Positions 1 through 8,475 of a stretch of DNA of 64,000 bases are shown piece after piece (the stretch's first letter is position 1; each line of letters opens with the position of its first letter). Under the pieces are notes generated by a model. The model was given only the letters and a program-made list of their open reading frames with translations. It was not told the origin of the DNA and did no database searches. Made by a program: the position numbers and the translations under genes. The stretch comes from Caballeronia temeraria (GTDB lineage Bacteria > Pseudomonadota > Gammaproteobacteria > Burkholderiales > Burkholderiaceae), in the NCBI RefSeq assembly GCF_001544795.2, contig NZ_FCOI02000004.1:391412-455411 (forward strand). Direction: 5' to 3'.

Positions 1-809
1 AGCCGCGCACGCAGGCCACGCGCGACGAGCGGGCGATAGACCACGCCCGCCACACGCACCTGCGTGATCGCTTTCGGCACGATGGAGATGCCGAGTCCCG
101 CCGCCACGAGCGTCACCGCCGACGCCATCTGCGGCGCGGGTTGCGCGAGTCGCGGCTCGAAGCCGGCTGCGGCGCATGCGGCAACGATGTCGTCGAACAG
201 CGTGCCGCCCGCTACGCGAGGCACTTGCACGAAAGGCTCGTCCACGAGTTCCGCGAGTTCGACTCGGCGCCGCGACGCCAGCGGATGACCGACGGGCAAG
301 GCGACGAGCATCGGTTCATCGTCCCAGTCGTGCTGTTCGACGACATCGGCCACGCGCCGCTCCGGACGAACGATGGCGACGTCGAGCTGTCCCGCTTCGA
401 TCTCGTCGAGCAGCACGCCGGATGCGGCTTCGTGCAGCGTCAATTCGGCATCGGGAAACGCTTCGCGAAATTTGCGGATCAGCCCGGACACGCGCTCGTT
501 GAACGCGGCCGTGCCCGTAAAACCGACGCGCAAATGTCCCGTTTCACCGCGCGCCGCGCGTTGCGCCGCTCGCGCAGCGCGCTGTGCGTCGTCGAGCACG
601 CGGCGGGCTTCGTCGGCGAACACGCGTCCTGCCAACGTCAGTTCAGCGCCGCGCGCGGTGCGCTTGAACAACACGACATCGAGTTCCTGTTCCAGCGCCT
701 TCACTTGCTGGCTGAGCGGCGGCTGGCCGATGCCGAGCAGCTCGGCGGCCTTCGTGAAGTTGGCCGTCTCGGCCACCGCCAGAAAGTAACGCAAATGCCG
801 AAGCTCCAT
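1..809 (-). CDS. LysR-type transcriptional regulator (3' end cut by window)
   Basis: The reverse strand reads MELRHLRYFLAVAETANFTKAA from an ATG at 809 and stays open to the window edge, giving 269 residues. The first 60 residues form the LysR winged helix-turn-helix ([20 protein letters not shown]). The rest matches the periplasmic-binding-like effector domain, with conserved stretches such as HLRVGFTGTAAF and DVAIVRPER. A full protein would be about 295-300 residues, so only the C-terminal tail is missing. It is divergent from the MFS exporter at 941, the usual layout for a LysR protein controlling its neighbour. The inducer cannot be deduced. The family call is secure; the regulatory link is inference. 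Confidence 0.93.
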   Translation of the reverse strand, partial: MELRHLRYFLAVAETANFTKAAELLGIGQPPLSQQVKALEQELDVVLFKRTARGAELTLAGRVFADEARRVLDDAQRAARAAQRAARGETGHLRVGFTGTAAFNERVSGLIRKFREAFPDAELTLHEAASGVLLDEIEAGQLDVAIVRPERRVADVVEQHDWDDEPMLVALPVGHPLASRRRVELAELVDEPFVQVPRVAGGTLFDDIVAACAAAGFEPRLAQPAPQMASAVTLVAAGLGISIVPKAITQVRVAGVVYRPLVARGLRAR

Positions 810-873
810 TTCCCTGCTTTCCTTGTCCGATGATCGACGAAGCCAGTGTTAAAACATATCGCTGGGCACACTT

Positions 874-892
874 TCATATATTGGACATATGA
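874..892. promoter_or_regulatory. palindrome in the LysR/MFS divergent promoter
   Basis: TCATAT (874-879) and ATATGA (887-892) form a perfect inverted repeat with a 7-bp spacer in the 131-bp gap between the divergent LysR and MFS genes. Its size and AT content are those of a LysR box. That the upstream LysR protein binds it is inferred from position only. Confidence 0.45.
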
Positions 893-940
893 GCGCGCAT
901 TGGCAAGAATGAATCCGCTACTTCATCAACCGGCGACGCC

Positions 941-2194
941 ATGTCCTCCCCTTCGATTTCCCCTTCATCGACCCATCCACGGGCCGCTGCGGCACGCGAG
1001 CTTCCGAGCGGCGTCTCCCCCAGTTCGGCCGCCTACCGGCGCATCGCGTTCGCGCTCTTTCTCGCGGGCTTTTCGACGTTTTCCCTGCTCTACTGCGTCC
1101 AGCCGCTGCTTCCGGCTTTCACGCAGGAATTCGGTATCGGCGCGGCGGCGAGTTCGCTGTCACTGTCGGTTTCGACCGGATTGCTCGCAGTGTCGATTCT
1201 GTGCGCGGGCGCGTTGTCCGAGCGCGTCGGGCGGCGTGGGCTGATGTTCGCATCGATGACATCGGCGGCATTGTTCAACCTGCTCGCCGCGAGCGCGCCG
1301 AACTGGGATTCGATGCTCGTGTGGCGCGCGCTCGAAGGCTTCGCGCTCGGCGGCGTGCCCGCGATCGCGATGGCGTATCTCGCCGAAGAGATCGCGGCAG
1401 AAGGGCTCGGCTTGTCGATGGGCCTCTATGTCGGCGGCACGGCTTTCGGCGGCATGATCGGGCGGATCGGCATGAGCGCGCTCGAAGAGTATTTCTCGTG
1501 GCGCGCGGCCATGTCGACGATCGGCGTCATCGATCTGATCGCGGCCGTCGCATTCGTGATGCTGCTGCCGCCATCGCGACGCTTCGTCAAACGCACCGAC
1601 CTCACGCTTCGACACCATGTCCAGCTCTGGAAAGCGCAGTTGCTGCACGGTCTGCTGCCGCTCGTCTTCGCGATCGGCTTCCTCGCGATGGGCGCATTCG
1701 TGACGGTCTACAACTACGCGGGATTCCGGCTCATCGCGCCGCCGTTCAATCTGAGCGCCACGGCATGCGGGCTGATTTTCGGGGCGTACCTGTTCGGGAT
1801 GGTGTCGTCGTCGACCGCCGGCGCGCTGGCCGACCGGCTCGGGCGCGCGCCCGTCCTCGTCAGCGGCGTGCTGCTGTTCGCCGTCGGTCTTGCGTTGACG
1901 CTTTGCGCATCGCTCGCGATGGTCATCGTCGGCATCGTGCTCGTGACGATCGGCTTCTTCGTCACGCACTCGGTCGCGAGCGGATGGGTCGGTCAACTGG
2001 CAGGCAGCGCGAAAGGCCACGCGGCATCGCTGTATCTGCTCGCGTACTACGTCGGATCGAGCGTGCTCGGGTCGATCGGCGGATCGTTCTGGCAGCACGG
2101 CGGTTGGCCCGCCGTCGTGGTTTATGTCGCTGTTCTGCTCGCGATCTGTCTCGTGGTCGTTGCGCGCATCGTCCGCAAACGCGGGATTCAATAG
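941..2194 (+). CDS. MFS transporter, YnfM-like (DHA1 type)
   Basis: This is a 417-residue major facilitator protein with about 12 hydrophobic segments after a polar N-terminal tail of about 30 residues. The A-motif-like loop GALSERVGRRGLMFAS lies between TM2 and TM3 and is repeated in the second half as GALADRLGRAPVLVSG. Length and sequence resemble the E. coli YnfM/YgaY drug-exporter-like group. It starts at ATG 941 beside a divergent LysR gene, so it is probably induced by that regulator's ligand. The substrate is unknown; efflux of a small toxic compound is the usual guess. Confidence 0.88.
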   Translation: MSSPSISPSSTHPRAAAARELPSGVSPSSAAYRRIAFALFLAGFSTFSLLYCVQPLLPAFTQEFGIGAAASSLSLSVSTGLLAVSILCAGALSERVGRRGLMFASMTSAALFNLLAASAPNWDSMLVWRALEGFALGGVPAIAMAYLAEEIAAEGLGLSMGLYVGGTAFGGMIGRIGMSALEEYFSWRAAMSTIGVIDLIAAVAFVMLLPPSRRFVKRTDLTLRHHVQLWKAQLLHGLLPLVFAIGFLAMGAFVTVYNYAGFRLIAPPFNLSATACGLIFGAYLFGMVSSSTAGALADRLGRAPVLVSGVLLFAVGLALTLCASLAMVIVGIVLVTIGFFVTHSVASGWVGQLAGSAKGHAASLYLLAYYVGSSVLGSIGGSFWQHGGWPAVVVYVAVLLAICLVVVARIVRKRGIQ

Positions 2195-2204
2195 CGCCTT
2201 CGAG

Positions 2205-2408
2205 CTAGAACAGTTCTGTCTCCAGCGGCAGCAAATTGACCCACTTCACGGCCGTGCGCCGCTCCACGCCGTCGTCATGAATCGACCGTATCATCACGCG
2301 CTGGCCGCGCGCCTCCCCGAGCACTTCGACGATCCTGTTGCGATATCGCGCAAGCGAGCCGCGTAGTGGCTTGCGCTTCCTGCTCTTGCGGGGAGAAACT
2401 GCGGGCAT
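2205..2408 (-). CDS. small basic hypothetical protein
   Basis: This 67-residue protein begins MPAVSPRKSRKRKPLRGSLA. It has a strongly basic first 20 residues and a more ordinary C-terminal half (RIVEVLGEARGQRVMIRSIH). It ends 10 bp from the convergent MFS gene, and no other gene competes for the space. There is no signal peptide or membrane segment. A basic tail plus a compact domain could mean nucleic-acid binding, but I do not recognise the family. No strong ribosome binding site is visible. Confidence 0.5.
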   Translation of the reverse strand: MPAVSPRKSRKRKPLRGSLARYRNRIVEVLGEARGQRVMIRSIHDDGVERRTAVKWVNLLPLETELF

Positions 2409-2498
2409 GGACGTGACAACGATTTATGACGGCCACATCATAACGATGCTCACGCCATCCCTCAAATATTCAACCTCCACACTGCGGCTCGCCACACC

Positions 2499-2939
2499 AT
2501 GCGTCGAATCACTGTCCGGACTTCGCCCGTTCATGGCCGGGGCGTTTTCGCTCTCGCCGATCTGCCCACGGGTTCGCTGCTGCTCGAGTACAAGGGAGAG
2601 CGCCTGTCGTGGAAGGAAGCGCAGCGCATCCACGCGAAATCGGCTGCGGAAGATGGTCATACCTTTCTCTTCGGTCTCGACGACGGCACTGTCATCGACG
2701 GCGCGCGCGGCGGCAATTCCGCGCGCTGGCTGAATCACAGCTGCGCGCCGAACTGCGAAGCCGAGCAGGACGGCGAGCGCGTGTTCATCCGCGCGATCCG
2801 GCCGATCGGGAAAGGCCAGGAGTTGTTCATCGACTATTGCTTGACCGTCGATGGCCGGCGCACCGCGGCGCTCAAGCGACTCTATGCGTGCCGTTGTCTT
2901 GCATCGAGTTGTCGCGGTACGATGCTGTCGCGCAGGTAA
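2499..2939 (+). CDS. SET-domain protein-lysine methyltransferase
   Basis: This 146-residue protein is almost entirely a SET domain. It shows the N-terminal GRGVFA motif, the pseudoknot motif ARWLNHSCAPNCE (about residues 78-90), ELFIDY near residue 110, and a post-SET-like cysteine cluster CRCLASSCRGTM at the C terminus that would bind zinc. SET proteins transfer methyl groups from S-adenosylmethionine to lysine side chains. Compact bacterial forms of this kind occur across Burkholderia, and their targets are mostly unknown. It lies alone ahead of the ECF sigma gene and reads in the same direction. The domain call is firm; the substrate is not known. Confidence 0.88.
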   Translation: MRRITVRTSPVHGRGVFALADLPTGSLLLEYKGERLSWKEAQRIHAKSAAEDGHTFLFGLDDGTVIDGARGGNSARWLNHSCAPNCEAEQDGERVFIRAIRPIGKGQELFIDYCLTVDGRRTAALKRLYACRCLASSCRGTMLSRR

Positions 2940-3014
2940 CGTTCGCGCGTAGCCGCATCCGCGCGGGCTCGCTGTTCGTATCTTCATCGGTACAGGACGT
3001 GGGGCTGCGCGGCG

Positions 3015-3650
3015 ATGACACCTTGCGAGATATGCTTTCTGCCCATGACGGACACCTACTCCGGCGGCACCGAAAACTTCGATCCTGACTCTTCCGGCGA
3101 CGCTGACCGCGCGCGCCGCGAACGCGTCAACCGGATGCTGGCGAGCGTCGCAAAGGGCGATGAGCAGGCGTTCGCCGAACTGTATCGCGAGACGTCGCCG
3201 CGCGTGTTCGGCGTGATCGTGCGCATGATCCGTGATCGCGGCGAGGCCGAAGACATTCTGCAGGAAGTGTTCGCCACTGCATGGCGTCGCGCCGATACGT
3301 TCGATCCGGCACGCGGCAGCGCGATCACCTGGCTCGTCACGCTCGGGCGCAATCGCACGATCGACCGCATGCGGCAGCATCGCGAGGAACTGCTCGGCGA
3401 AAACGATGCACCCGAGATCGCCGATGAATCGCCGACGCCCGCCGTCGCGGCCGAATCGAGCGAGGAAAAGCGGCGGCTCGAATCCTGTCTCGACCAGCTG
3501 GAGCCGCAACAGAAAAGCGCGATCCGCGAGGCGTTCTTCACGGGCGCGACGTATAACGAGCTGGCGCAACGGCTCGCCGTGCCGCTCGGCACGATGAAAA
3601 GCTGGATTCGCCGCAGCCTCATGCAACTCAAGACCTGTCTCGAACAATGA
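3015..3650 (+). CDS. ECF-type RNA polymerase sigma factor (SigK-like)
   Basis: This 211-residue protein has the two sigma domains of ECF factors. Region 2 contains ARVR-free text AELYRETSPRVFGVIVRMIR, then DILQEVFATAWRR and GSAITWLVTLGRNRTIDRMR. Region 4 (LEPQQKSAIREAFFTGATYNELAQ, then GTMKSWIRRSL) carries the -35-binding helix-turn-helix. ATG 3015 is the longest start; an internal ATG at 3045 (MTDTYSGGTE) is about as good, since neither has a clear Shine-Dalgarno. The stop overlaps the next ATG (ATGA, 3647-3650), so it is translationally coupled to its anti-sigma factor. It heads a run of lipid-modifying genes and probably controls them. Confidence 0.92.
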   Translation: MTPCEICFLPMTDTYSGGTENFDPDSSGDADRARRERVNRMLASVAKGDEQAFAELYRETSPRVFGVIVRMIRDRGEAEDILQEVFATAWRRADTFDPARGSAITWLVTLGRNRTIDRMRQHREELLGENDAPEIADESPTPAVAAESSEEKRRLESCLDQLEPQQKSAIREAFFTGATYNELAQRLAVPLGTMKSWIRRSLMQLKTCLEQ

Positions 3651-4375
3651 ACACGCCCGCTCGCGACGACGACGACGATCTGCGCTGCGCCGAATACGCG
3701 CTCGGCGTGCTCGACGCGCACGAACGCGCGGCGCTCGAAGCCGATGTATCGCGCGATCCCGCGTTGCAGCGCGCGCTCGATGACTGGCAGCGACGGGTCG
3801 CGCCGCTCGCGGAAGAGATTCGCGCCATCGCGCCGCCCGAGCGCGTATGGACGCGCATCCGCCGCGATCTGGGTTTCCTGACGCCGCAGCGCAGCCGCGA
3901 ACGCTGGTGGAACAGCGTGAACATGTGGCGCTGGTTCACGATCGGCGCGAGCGTCGCCGCGCTCGTCCTGCTCGGCGTAACCTTCACACTGCTTCGGCAA
4001 CCTGCGCAAGCGCCGACGACCGCAGCCGTGCCCGGCGAATACATGGTCGCATCGATCGCCCGCAAGGACGGCCTCGTGCACTGGACCGCGACCGTCGATG
4101 TGCGGCGCGCGCGCATGGTCGTCGTGCCTGCCGCGCGTGTGACCTTGCCCGCCAACCGCGCGACGGAACTGTGGCTCATCCCGCCGAACGCGAAGCCGAT
4201 CGCGCTCGGCGTCTTCCCCGCCGATCGTCCCGCGACGATGACGCTGCCGCCCGAGATCGTCGCGCAACTGAGCGCGCAGGCCGTGCTCGCGGTATCCGAC
4301 GAGCCGCCTGGCGGTTCGCCGACCGGCGCGCCGACCGGCGCCGTGCTCGCCACCGGTCAGATGCATACGACCTGA
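3647..4375 (+). CDS. anti-sigma factor, RskA/anti-sigma-K family
   Basis: This is a 242-residue single-pass membrane anti-sigma factor. The cytoplasmic N-terminal part (about 1-95: RCAEYALGVLDAHERAALEADV) is the zinc-finger-free sigma-binding domain. One membrane helix follows at about residues 98-118 (WFTIGASVAALVLLGVTFTLL). The periplasmic remainder is the RskA C-terminal domain (ELWLIPPNAKPIALGVFPAD). It overlaps the sigma gene by 4 bp. It would hold the sigma factor at the membrane until an envelope signal releases it by proteolysis. It is not a ChrR-type zinc/cupin anti-sigma factor, although the downstream genes resemble those controlled by ChrR in other bacteria. Confidence 0.9.
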   Translation: MNTPARDDDDDLRCAEYALGVLDAHERAALEADVSRDPALQRALDDWQRRVAPLAEEIRAIAPPERVWTRIRRDLGFLTPQRSRERWWNSVNMWRWFTIGASVAALVLLGVTFTLLRQPAQAPTTAAVPGEYMVASIARKDGLVHWTATVDVRRARMVVVPAARVTLPANRATELWLIPPNAKPIALGVFPADRPATMTLPPEIVAQLSAQAVLAVSDEPPGGSPTGAPTGAVLATGQMHTT

Positions 4376-4540
4376 CGTTTGCAGTCTTTGCAGGCCGTTC
4401 GCCGTCGATCGCCGGGCACGCGACGACGGCATCGGCATCGCGTTTTGCCTTTCTCACGGCAACCGTCCATTTTTCGTTCGCTGCATCCGCTCGCGCTCGG
4501 CATCCGTATTGCTCGGTGAACGCGTGTTCGCGGAGCTGCC

Positions 4541-5320
4541 ATGCCTGTCGTCGTCGCCATTTTCATCGTTGCCGCTGGATTCGTGCTGGTCTTTGCCGCC
4601 GCGTGGCTCTGGCAGTTGCGCACGGAAAACGCCGGCATGGTCGATCCGGTCTGGGCCGCGTCGCTCGGCGCGGCTGCGCTGTTCATCGGCGTTTGCGGGA
4701 CGGGCGCGACGGTCAATCGCGCGTGCGTCGCGGCGGGCGGCGCACTCTGGGGCGCAAGGCTCGCGTGGCATCTGTGGCGCCGCAATCACGGCAAGCCGGA
4801 AGACAAGCGCTATCACGCGTTTCGCGAACGCTGGGGCGAGCACGCCGCGCGCAACATGTTCGGCTTCTTCCAGTTGCAGGCCTTCATTTCGATGCTGCTC
4901 GCCATTGCCTTCTTCGTTCCCGCCTATGCGCGCGATGAGGCGAGCCCGCTGTGCATCGCGGGATTTGTCGTCGTCTGGATCGTCGCGGTGGCGGGCGAAG
5001 CGGCTGCGGATCGGCAGCTGAAACGCTTCGTCGCCGATCCCGAGCATCGCGGACAAGTGTGCCGCGAAGGCTGGTGGCGCTATTCGCGTCATCCGAATTA
5101 CTTCTTCGAGTGCGTGCATTGGGTCGCCTATGCGGTGCTGTCGATCGACATGCCGTGGGACTGGGCCACGCTCGCGCCGCCCGTGCTGATGGCGTGGCTG
5201 TTGCTGAAGGTATCGGGCATTCCGATTCTAGAAGCGCATCTCGCCGATACGCGCGACGGTTACCGCGACTACATGCGCACGACGAGCGCGCTGATTCCGT
5301 GGCCGCGCAAACGCGCATGA
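4541..5320 (+). CDS. DUF1295 integral membrane protein (steroid 5-alpha-reductase-like)
   Basis: This 259-residue polytopic protein has about six hydrophobic segments. Its conserved C-terminal region (RQGQVCREGWWRYSRHPNYFFECVHWVAY) is typical of DUF1295/steroid 5-alpha-reductase-fold proteins; the HPNYF motif matches the cofactor or substrate-binding region of related reductases and isoprenylcysteine methyltransferases. It starts at ATG 4541 after a 165-bp gap, so it may have its own promoter, possibly one read by the upstream ECF sigma factor. Its stop is only 20 bp from the next gene. A role in reducing or modifying an unsaturated lipid is inference from fold and neighbours. Confidence 0.85.
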   Translation: MPVVVAIFIVAAGFVLVFAAAWLWQLRTENAGMVDPVWAASLGAAALFIGVCGTGATVNRACVAAGGALWGARLAWHLWRRNHGKPEDKRYHAFRERWGEHAARNMFGFFQLQAFISMLLAIAFFVPAYARDEASPLCIAGFVVVWIVAVAGEAAADRQLKRFVADPEHRGQVCREGWWRYSRHPNYFFECVHWVAYAVLSIDMPWDWATLAPPVLMAWLLLKVSGIPILEAHLADTRDGYRDYMRTTSALIPWPRKRA

Positions 5321-5339
5321 ACAAAGCCAGGACACGCCG

Positions 5340-6452
5340 ATGAACACGACCGCTCATGAAACGCCGACCGCACCCGCCGACATGCCCGTGCGCGACGAAA
5401 GCCGCATCATCCGCGCGTGCGAACGCGGCTTCGTGCCCGATACACTCGTTCGCGCCGGCATGCGCATGCTGATCCGCCAGCGTCTCGTCGACGAGCATGC
5501 GAACGACAACGCGCTGCGCACGCAAGCGTTCGAACGTTTTCTGGACGAACTGCGCGCGAGTCCGATCGCGATCGATACGCCCGCTGCCAACGCGCAGCAT
5601 TACGAACTGCCCGATGCGTTCTTCGAGGCGCATCTCGGCCCGCAGCTCAAGTATTCGTGCGGCTTTTATCCGCACGGCGACGAGACGCTCGCGCAAGCCG
5701 AACTCGCGATGCTCGAACTGTACGCGGAACGCGCGCAACTCGCGGACGGCCAGCGCATTCTCGATCTCGGTTGCGGCTGGGGCTCGCTCGCGTTGTGGAT
5801 GGCGCAGCGTTATCCGCGCGCGCAAGTGGTCGCGCTGTCGAATTCACGCGGGCAGCGCGCGTTCATCGAAGCGCGGGCGGCGCAACGCAAGCTCGACAAC
5901 TTGCGGGTCGTGACGGGCGATATCGTCGAATTCGATTTCGCGCGTGACGAAGCGCCGTTCGATCGCATCGTGTCGATAGAAATGTTCGAGCATATGAAGC
6001 ACTACGGCCTTCTGCTCGCGAAGATCGCGCGCTGGCTCGCCGATGACGGACGACTTTTTGTCCACCTCTTCGCGCACAAGACCCTCGCGTATCACTTCAC
6101 GTCGCGCGATGGCGGCGACTGGATGTCGCGCTATTTCTTCACCGGCGGCACGATGCCCTCCGCGTCGCTGCTATTGCACTTTCAGGACGATCTGCGCGTG
6201 ACGCGGCAATGGTGGCTGAACGGCACGCACTACGCGCGCACCGCGAATCAATGGCTTGCGTCGCTCGATGCCGCGCGCGATCGCGTCATGCCGATGTTTC
6301 GCCACGTCTACGGCGATGCCGCCGCGCTCTGGTTCCAGCGCTGGCGCATGTTTTATATGGCGGTGGCCGAATTGTTCGGCTATGCGCGCGGCGGCGAATG
6401 GGGCGTTGCGCACACTCTGTTCGAAAAGCGTTCGCTAGAGGTGAAGTCATGA
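5340..6452 (+). CDS. cyclopropane-fatty-acyl-phospholipid synthase-type methyltransferase (copy 1)
   Basis: This is a 370-residue S-adenosylmethionine methyltransferase of the CFA synthase family. Motif I is ILDLGCGWGSLALWMAQRYP (about residues 140-159), preceded by the lipid-site signature KYSCGFYPHGD. VSIEMFEHMKHYG follows in the middle of the catalytic domain. It is shorter than E. coli Cfa (382 residues) and lacks its N-terminal helper domain. The ribosome binding site AGGA lies ahead of ATG 5340, and the stop overlaps the lipocalin start. It should methylate the double bond of an unsaturated acyl chain in membrane phospholipid. Whether the product is cyclopropane or a methyl branch cannot be read from sequence. 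Confidence 0.88.
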   Translation: MNTTAHETPTAPADMPVRDESRIIRACERGFVPDTLVRAGMRMLIRQRLVDEHANDNALRTQAFERFLDELRASPIAIDTPAANAQHYELPDAFFEAHLGPQLKYSCGFYPHGDETLAQAELAMLELYAERAQLADGQRILDLGCGWGSLALWMAQRYPRAQVVALSNSRGQRAFIEARAAQRKLDNLRVVTGDIVEFDFARDEAPFDRIVSIEMFEHMKHYGLLLAKIARWLADDGRLFVHLFAHKTLAYHFTSRDGGDWMSRYFFTGGTMPSASLLLHFQDDLRVTRQWWLNGTHYARTANQWLASLDAARDRVMPMFRHVYGDAAALWFQRWRMFYMAVAELFGYARGGEWGVAHTLFEKRSLEVKS

Positions 6453-7054
6453 AGAACACGAATCGGGCGCTCGTCGTGGCGCTGTTGGCCGCCGGCGTCG
6501 TCGTGGCGCTGGCGAGTTGTTCGAGTCCGCCGAATCCGAATCCGCGAGCGGACCGGCCGCTCGAAACCGTGCCGGTCGATGTGCCGCGCTACATGGGACG
6601 CTGGTATGTCATCGCGAATATTCCGTACTTCGCGGAGCGGGATTTCGTCGGCACGCACGTCGAATGGTCGCTGCGCGCGGACGGGAAAATCGACGACGTC
6701 TTTCACGGCCGCAAGAACGGTTTCGACAACAAGGAAACGACGCATCATTTCGTCGATACCGTGAAGCCCGGCAGCAACGGCGGCGAGTGGAGCGTGCAGC
6801 CTTTCTGGCCGGTTCACGTGACGCAACTCACGCTCTATGTCGATCCGGACTATCGCTACACGATTCTCGGCTATCCGAACAAGAAGCTCGGCTGGATCTT
6901 CTCGCGCGAGCCGTCGATGAGCGATGACGTCTATCGCTCGATGCTCGCGCGCCTCGACGCGATGGGCTACGACACCGCGCGCTTCAGGCGCGTGCCGCAA
7001 TCGCCCGAACAGATCGGCCAGCCCGGCTTTCAAAGTCCCGGTCAAAGCGACTGA
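6449..7054 (+). CDS. lipocalin family lipoprotein (Blc-like)
   Basis: This is a 201-residue protein. ATG 6449 overlaps the preceding stop (ATGA). The N terminus is a lipoprotein signal with lipobox ALASC near residue 23. The mature part shows the lipocalin GxW motif YMGRWYVIANIPYFAERDFVG and a later YTILGYPNKKLGWIFSREPSM, both close to bacterial lipocalin Blc. Blc-type proteins sit in the outer membrane facing the periplasm and bind fatty acids or lysophospholipids. Its place between two CFA-type methyltransferases suggests it carries or buffers the lipid that the operon modifies. An in-frame extension upstream (to 6209) exists but lies within the methyltransferase gene and is rejected. Confidence 0.9.
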   Translation: MKNTNRALVVALLAAGVVVALASCSSPPNPNPRADRPLETVPVDVPRYMGRWYVIANIPYFAERDFVGTHVEWSLRADGKIDDVFHGRKNGFDNKETTHHFVDTVKPGSNGGEWSVQPFWPVHVTQLTLYVDPDYRYTILGYPNKKLGWIFSREPSMSDDVYRSMLARLDAMGYDTARFRRVPQSPEQIGQPGFQSPGQSD

Positions 7055-7173
7055 CATTCGCGGCGTGCGTGCATCCGCGCGCGCGTCTGTCTCGTATCTG
7101 TCGAAAGCCGCGAACGAAACAGTCACGTCCACGCGGCGCGAGGAGACCTTTTGGCGCGAGGAGACCGCCCGTC

Positions 7174-8475
7174 ATGGAGTCATCGACAAAAGAAAGACAG
7201 CAGCGCATCGCGGTGATCGGCGCGGGGATTGCCGGTCTCGCGAGCGCGTATCTGCTCTCGCGCGCGCATCGCGTGACGCTGTTCGAAGCGGCCGATTACC
7301 TCGGCGGACATACGCATACCGTCGACGTCACGCTCGATGGCATGACGCATCCCGTCGATACCGGCTTTCTGGTGTTCAACGACCGCACGTATCCGAATCT
7401 CATCGCGCTCTTCGATGAACTCGGCGTCGCCTCGCATCGCAGCGACATGTCGTTTTCCGTTTCGCTCGATGGCGGCCGCTTTGAATGGGCCGGCACGAAT
7501 CTCAATACCGTGTTCGCGCAGCGGCGCAATCTGTTTTCGCCGTCGTTCATCGGCATGTTGCGCGATATTCTTCGCTTCAATGCATCGGCGCACACGCATC
7601 TCGAACGTGTGAGCGTGAATCGCTGTTCGGTCGGCGAACTGCTCGCCGAGGGCGGATACGGCGCGCCGTTTCAGCGCCGCTATCTTCTGCCGATGGCCGC
7701 CGCGATCTGGTCGAGCGCCGCGAACGACATCCTGCATTTTCCCGCCGCCACGTTTCTGCGCTTCTGCCTGAATCACGCGCTCTTGCAGGTGAACGACCGG
7801 CCGCCGTGGAGAACCGTCTCGGGCGGCGCGCGCGAGTATGTGCGACGCATCGCGGCCACGCTCGACGACGTGCGCACGCGCGCGCCCGTGCGACGCATTC
7901 GCCGCGACGACGACGGCGTCACCGTCATGACCGACGACGCCGGCCCCGAGCGCTTCGATGCCGTCGTGCTCGCGACGCACGCACCGGCGAGCCTTCGTCT
8001 GCTGGACGACGCTTCCGCCGACGAGCGCGCCTTGCTCGGCGCCGTGCGCTATCAGCGCAATCTCGCGGTGCTGCATACGGATTGCGCGCTGCTGCCGCGC
8101 CGCCGCCGCGTGTGGTCCGCGTGGAATTACATCGGCGCGCGGGCGGGCTTGGCGCGCGATGCCGCCACGCCAGTCTGCGTGAGCTATCTGCTCAATCAGC
8201 TTCAGCCCTTGCCTTTCACGACGCCGGTGATCGTCACGCTCAATCCCGTCGATGAACCCGCGCCCGGCACGCAACTCGGCCGCTACGAATACGAGCATCC
8301 GCTTCTCGATCTCGCGGCCATCGATGCTCAGGCGCATCTGCCGCGCGTACAGGGCGTGCGCCGCACGTGGCACGCGGGCGCGTGGACCGGTTACGGCTTT
8401 CACGAAGACGGCCTGAAGTCGGCGTTGCGCGTCGCGCGCGATTTCGGCGTGCAACCGGCGTGGGCGAAACCATGA
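7174..8475 (+). CDS. FAD-dependent amine-oxidase-like oxidoreductase
   Basis: This is a 433-residue flavoprotein. The N-terminal dinucleotide-binding motif is RIAVIGAGIAGLASAYLLSR, followed by ITLFEAADYLGGHTHT-like text, characteristic of the amine oxidase/phytoene-desaturase superfamily. HAGAWTGYGFHEDGLKSAL near the C terminus is the closing FAD-contact region. ATG 7174 is preferred; the reading frame stays open to 7069 but that part looks like leader. Orthologues occur next to DUF1365 and CFA genes in many Proteobacteria, including the photooxidative-stress regulon of Rhodobacter. In that setting such proteins are proposed to desaturate a methylated acyl chain. That role here is inference. 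Confidence 0.86.
   Translation: MESSTKERQQRIAVIGAGIAGLASAYLLSRAHRVTLFEAADYLGGHTHTVDVTLDGMTHPVDTGFLVFNDRTYPNLIALFDELGVASHRSDMSFSVSLDGGRFEWAGTNLNTVFAQRRNLFSPSFIGMLRDILRFNASAHTHLERVSVNRCSVGELLAEGGYGAPFQRRYLLPMAAAIWSSAANDILHFPAATFLRFCLNHALLQVNDRPPWRTVSGGAREYVRRIAATLDDVRTRAPVRRIRRDDDGVTVMTDDAGPERFDAVVLATHAPASLRLLDDASADERALLGAVRYQRNLAVLHTDCALLPRRRRVWSAWNYIGARAGLARDAATPVCVSYLLNQLQPLPFTTPVIVTLNPVDEPAPGTQLGRYEYEHPLLDLAAIDAQAHLPRVQGVRRTWHAGAWTGYGFHEDGLKSALRVARDFGVQPAWAKP

Noticed and set aside
7069..7173. upstream extension of the FAD oxidoreductase
   Set aside because: The dinucleotide-binding motif begins soon after ATG 7174, and the extension is arginine/serine-rich leader.
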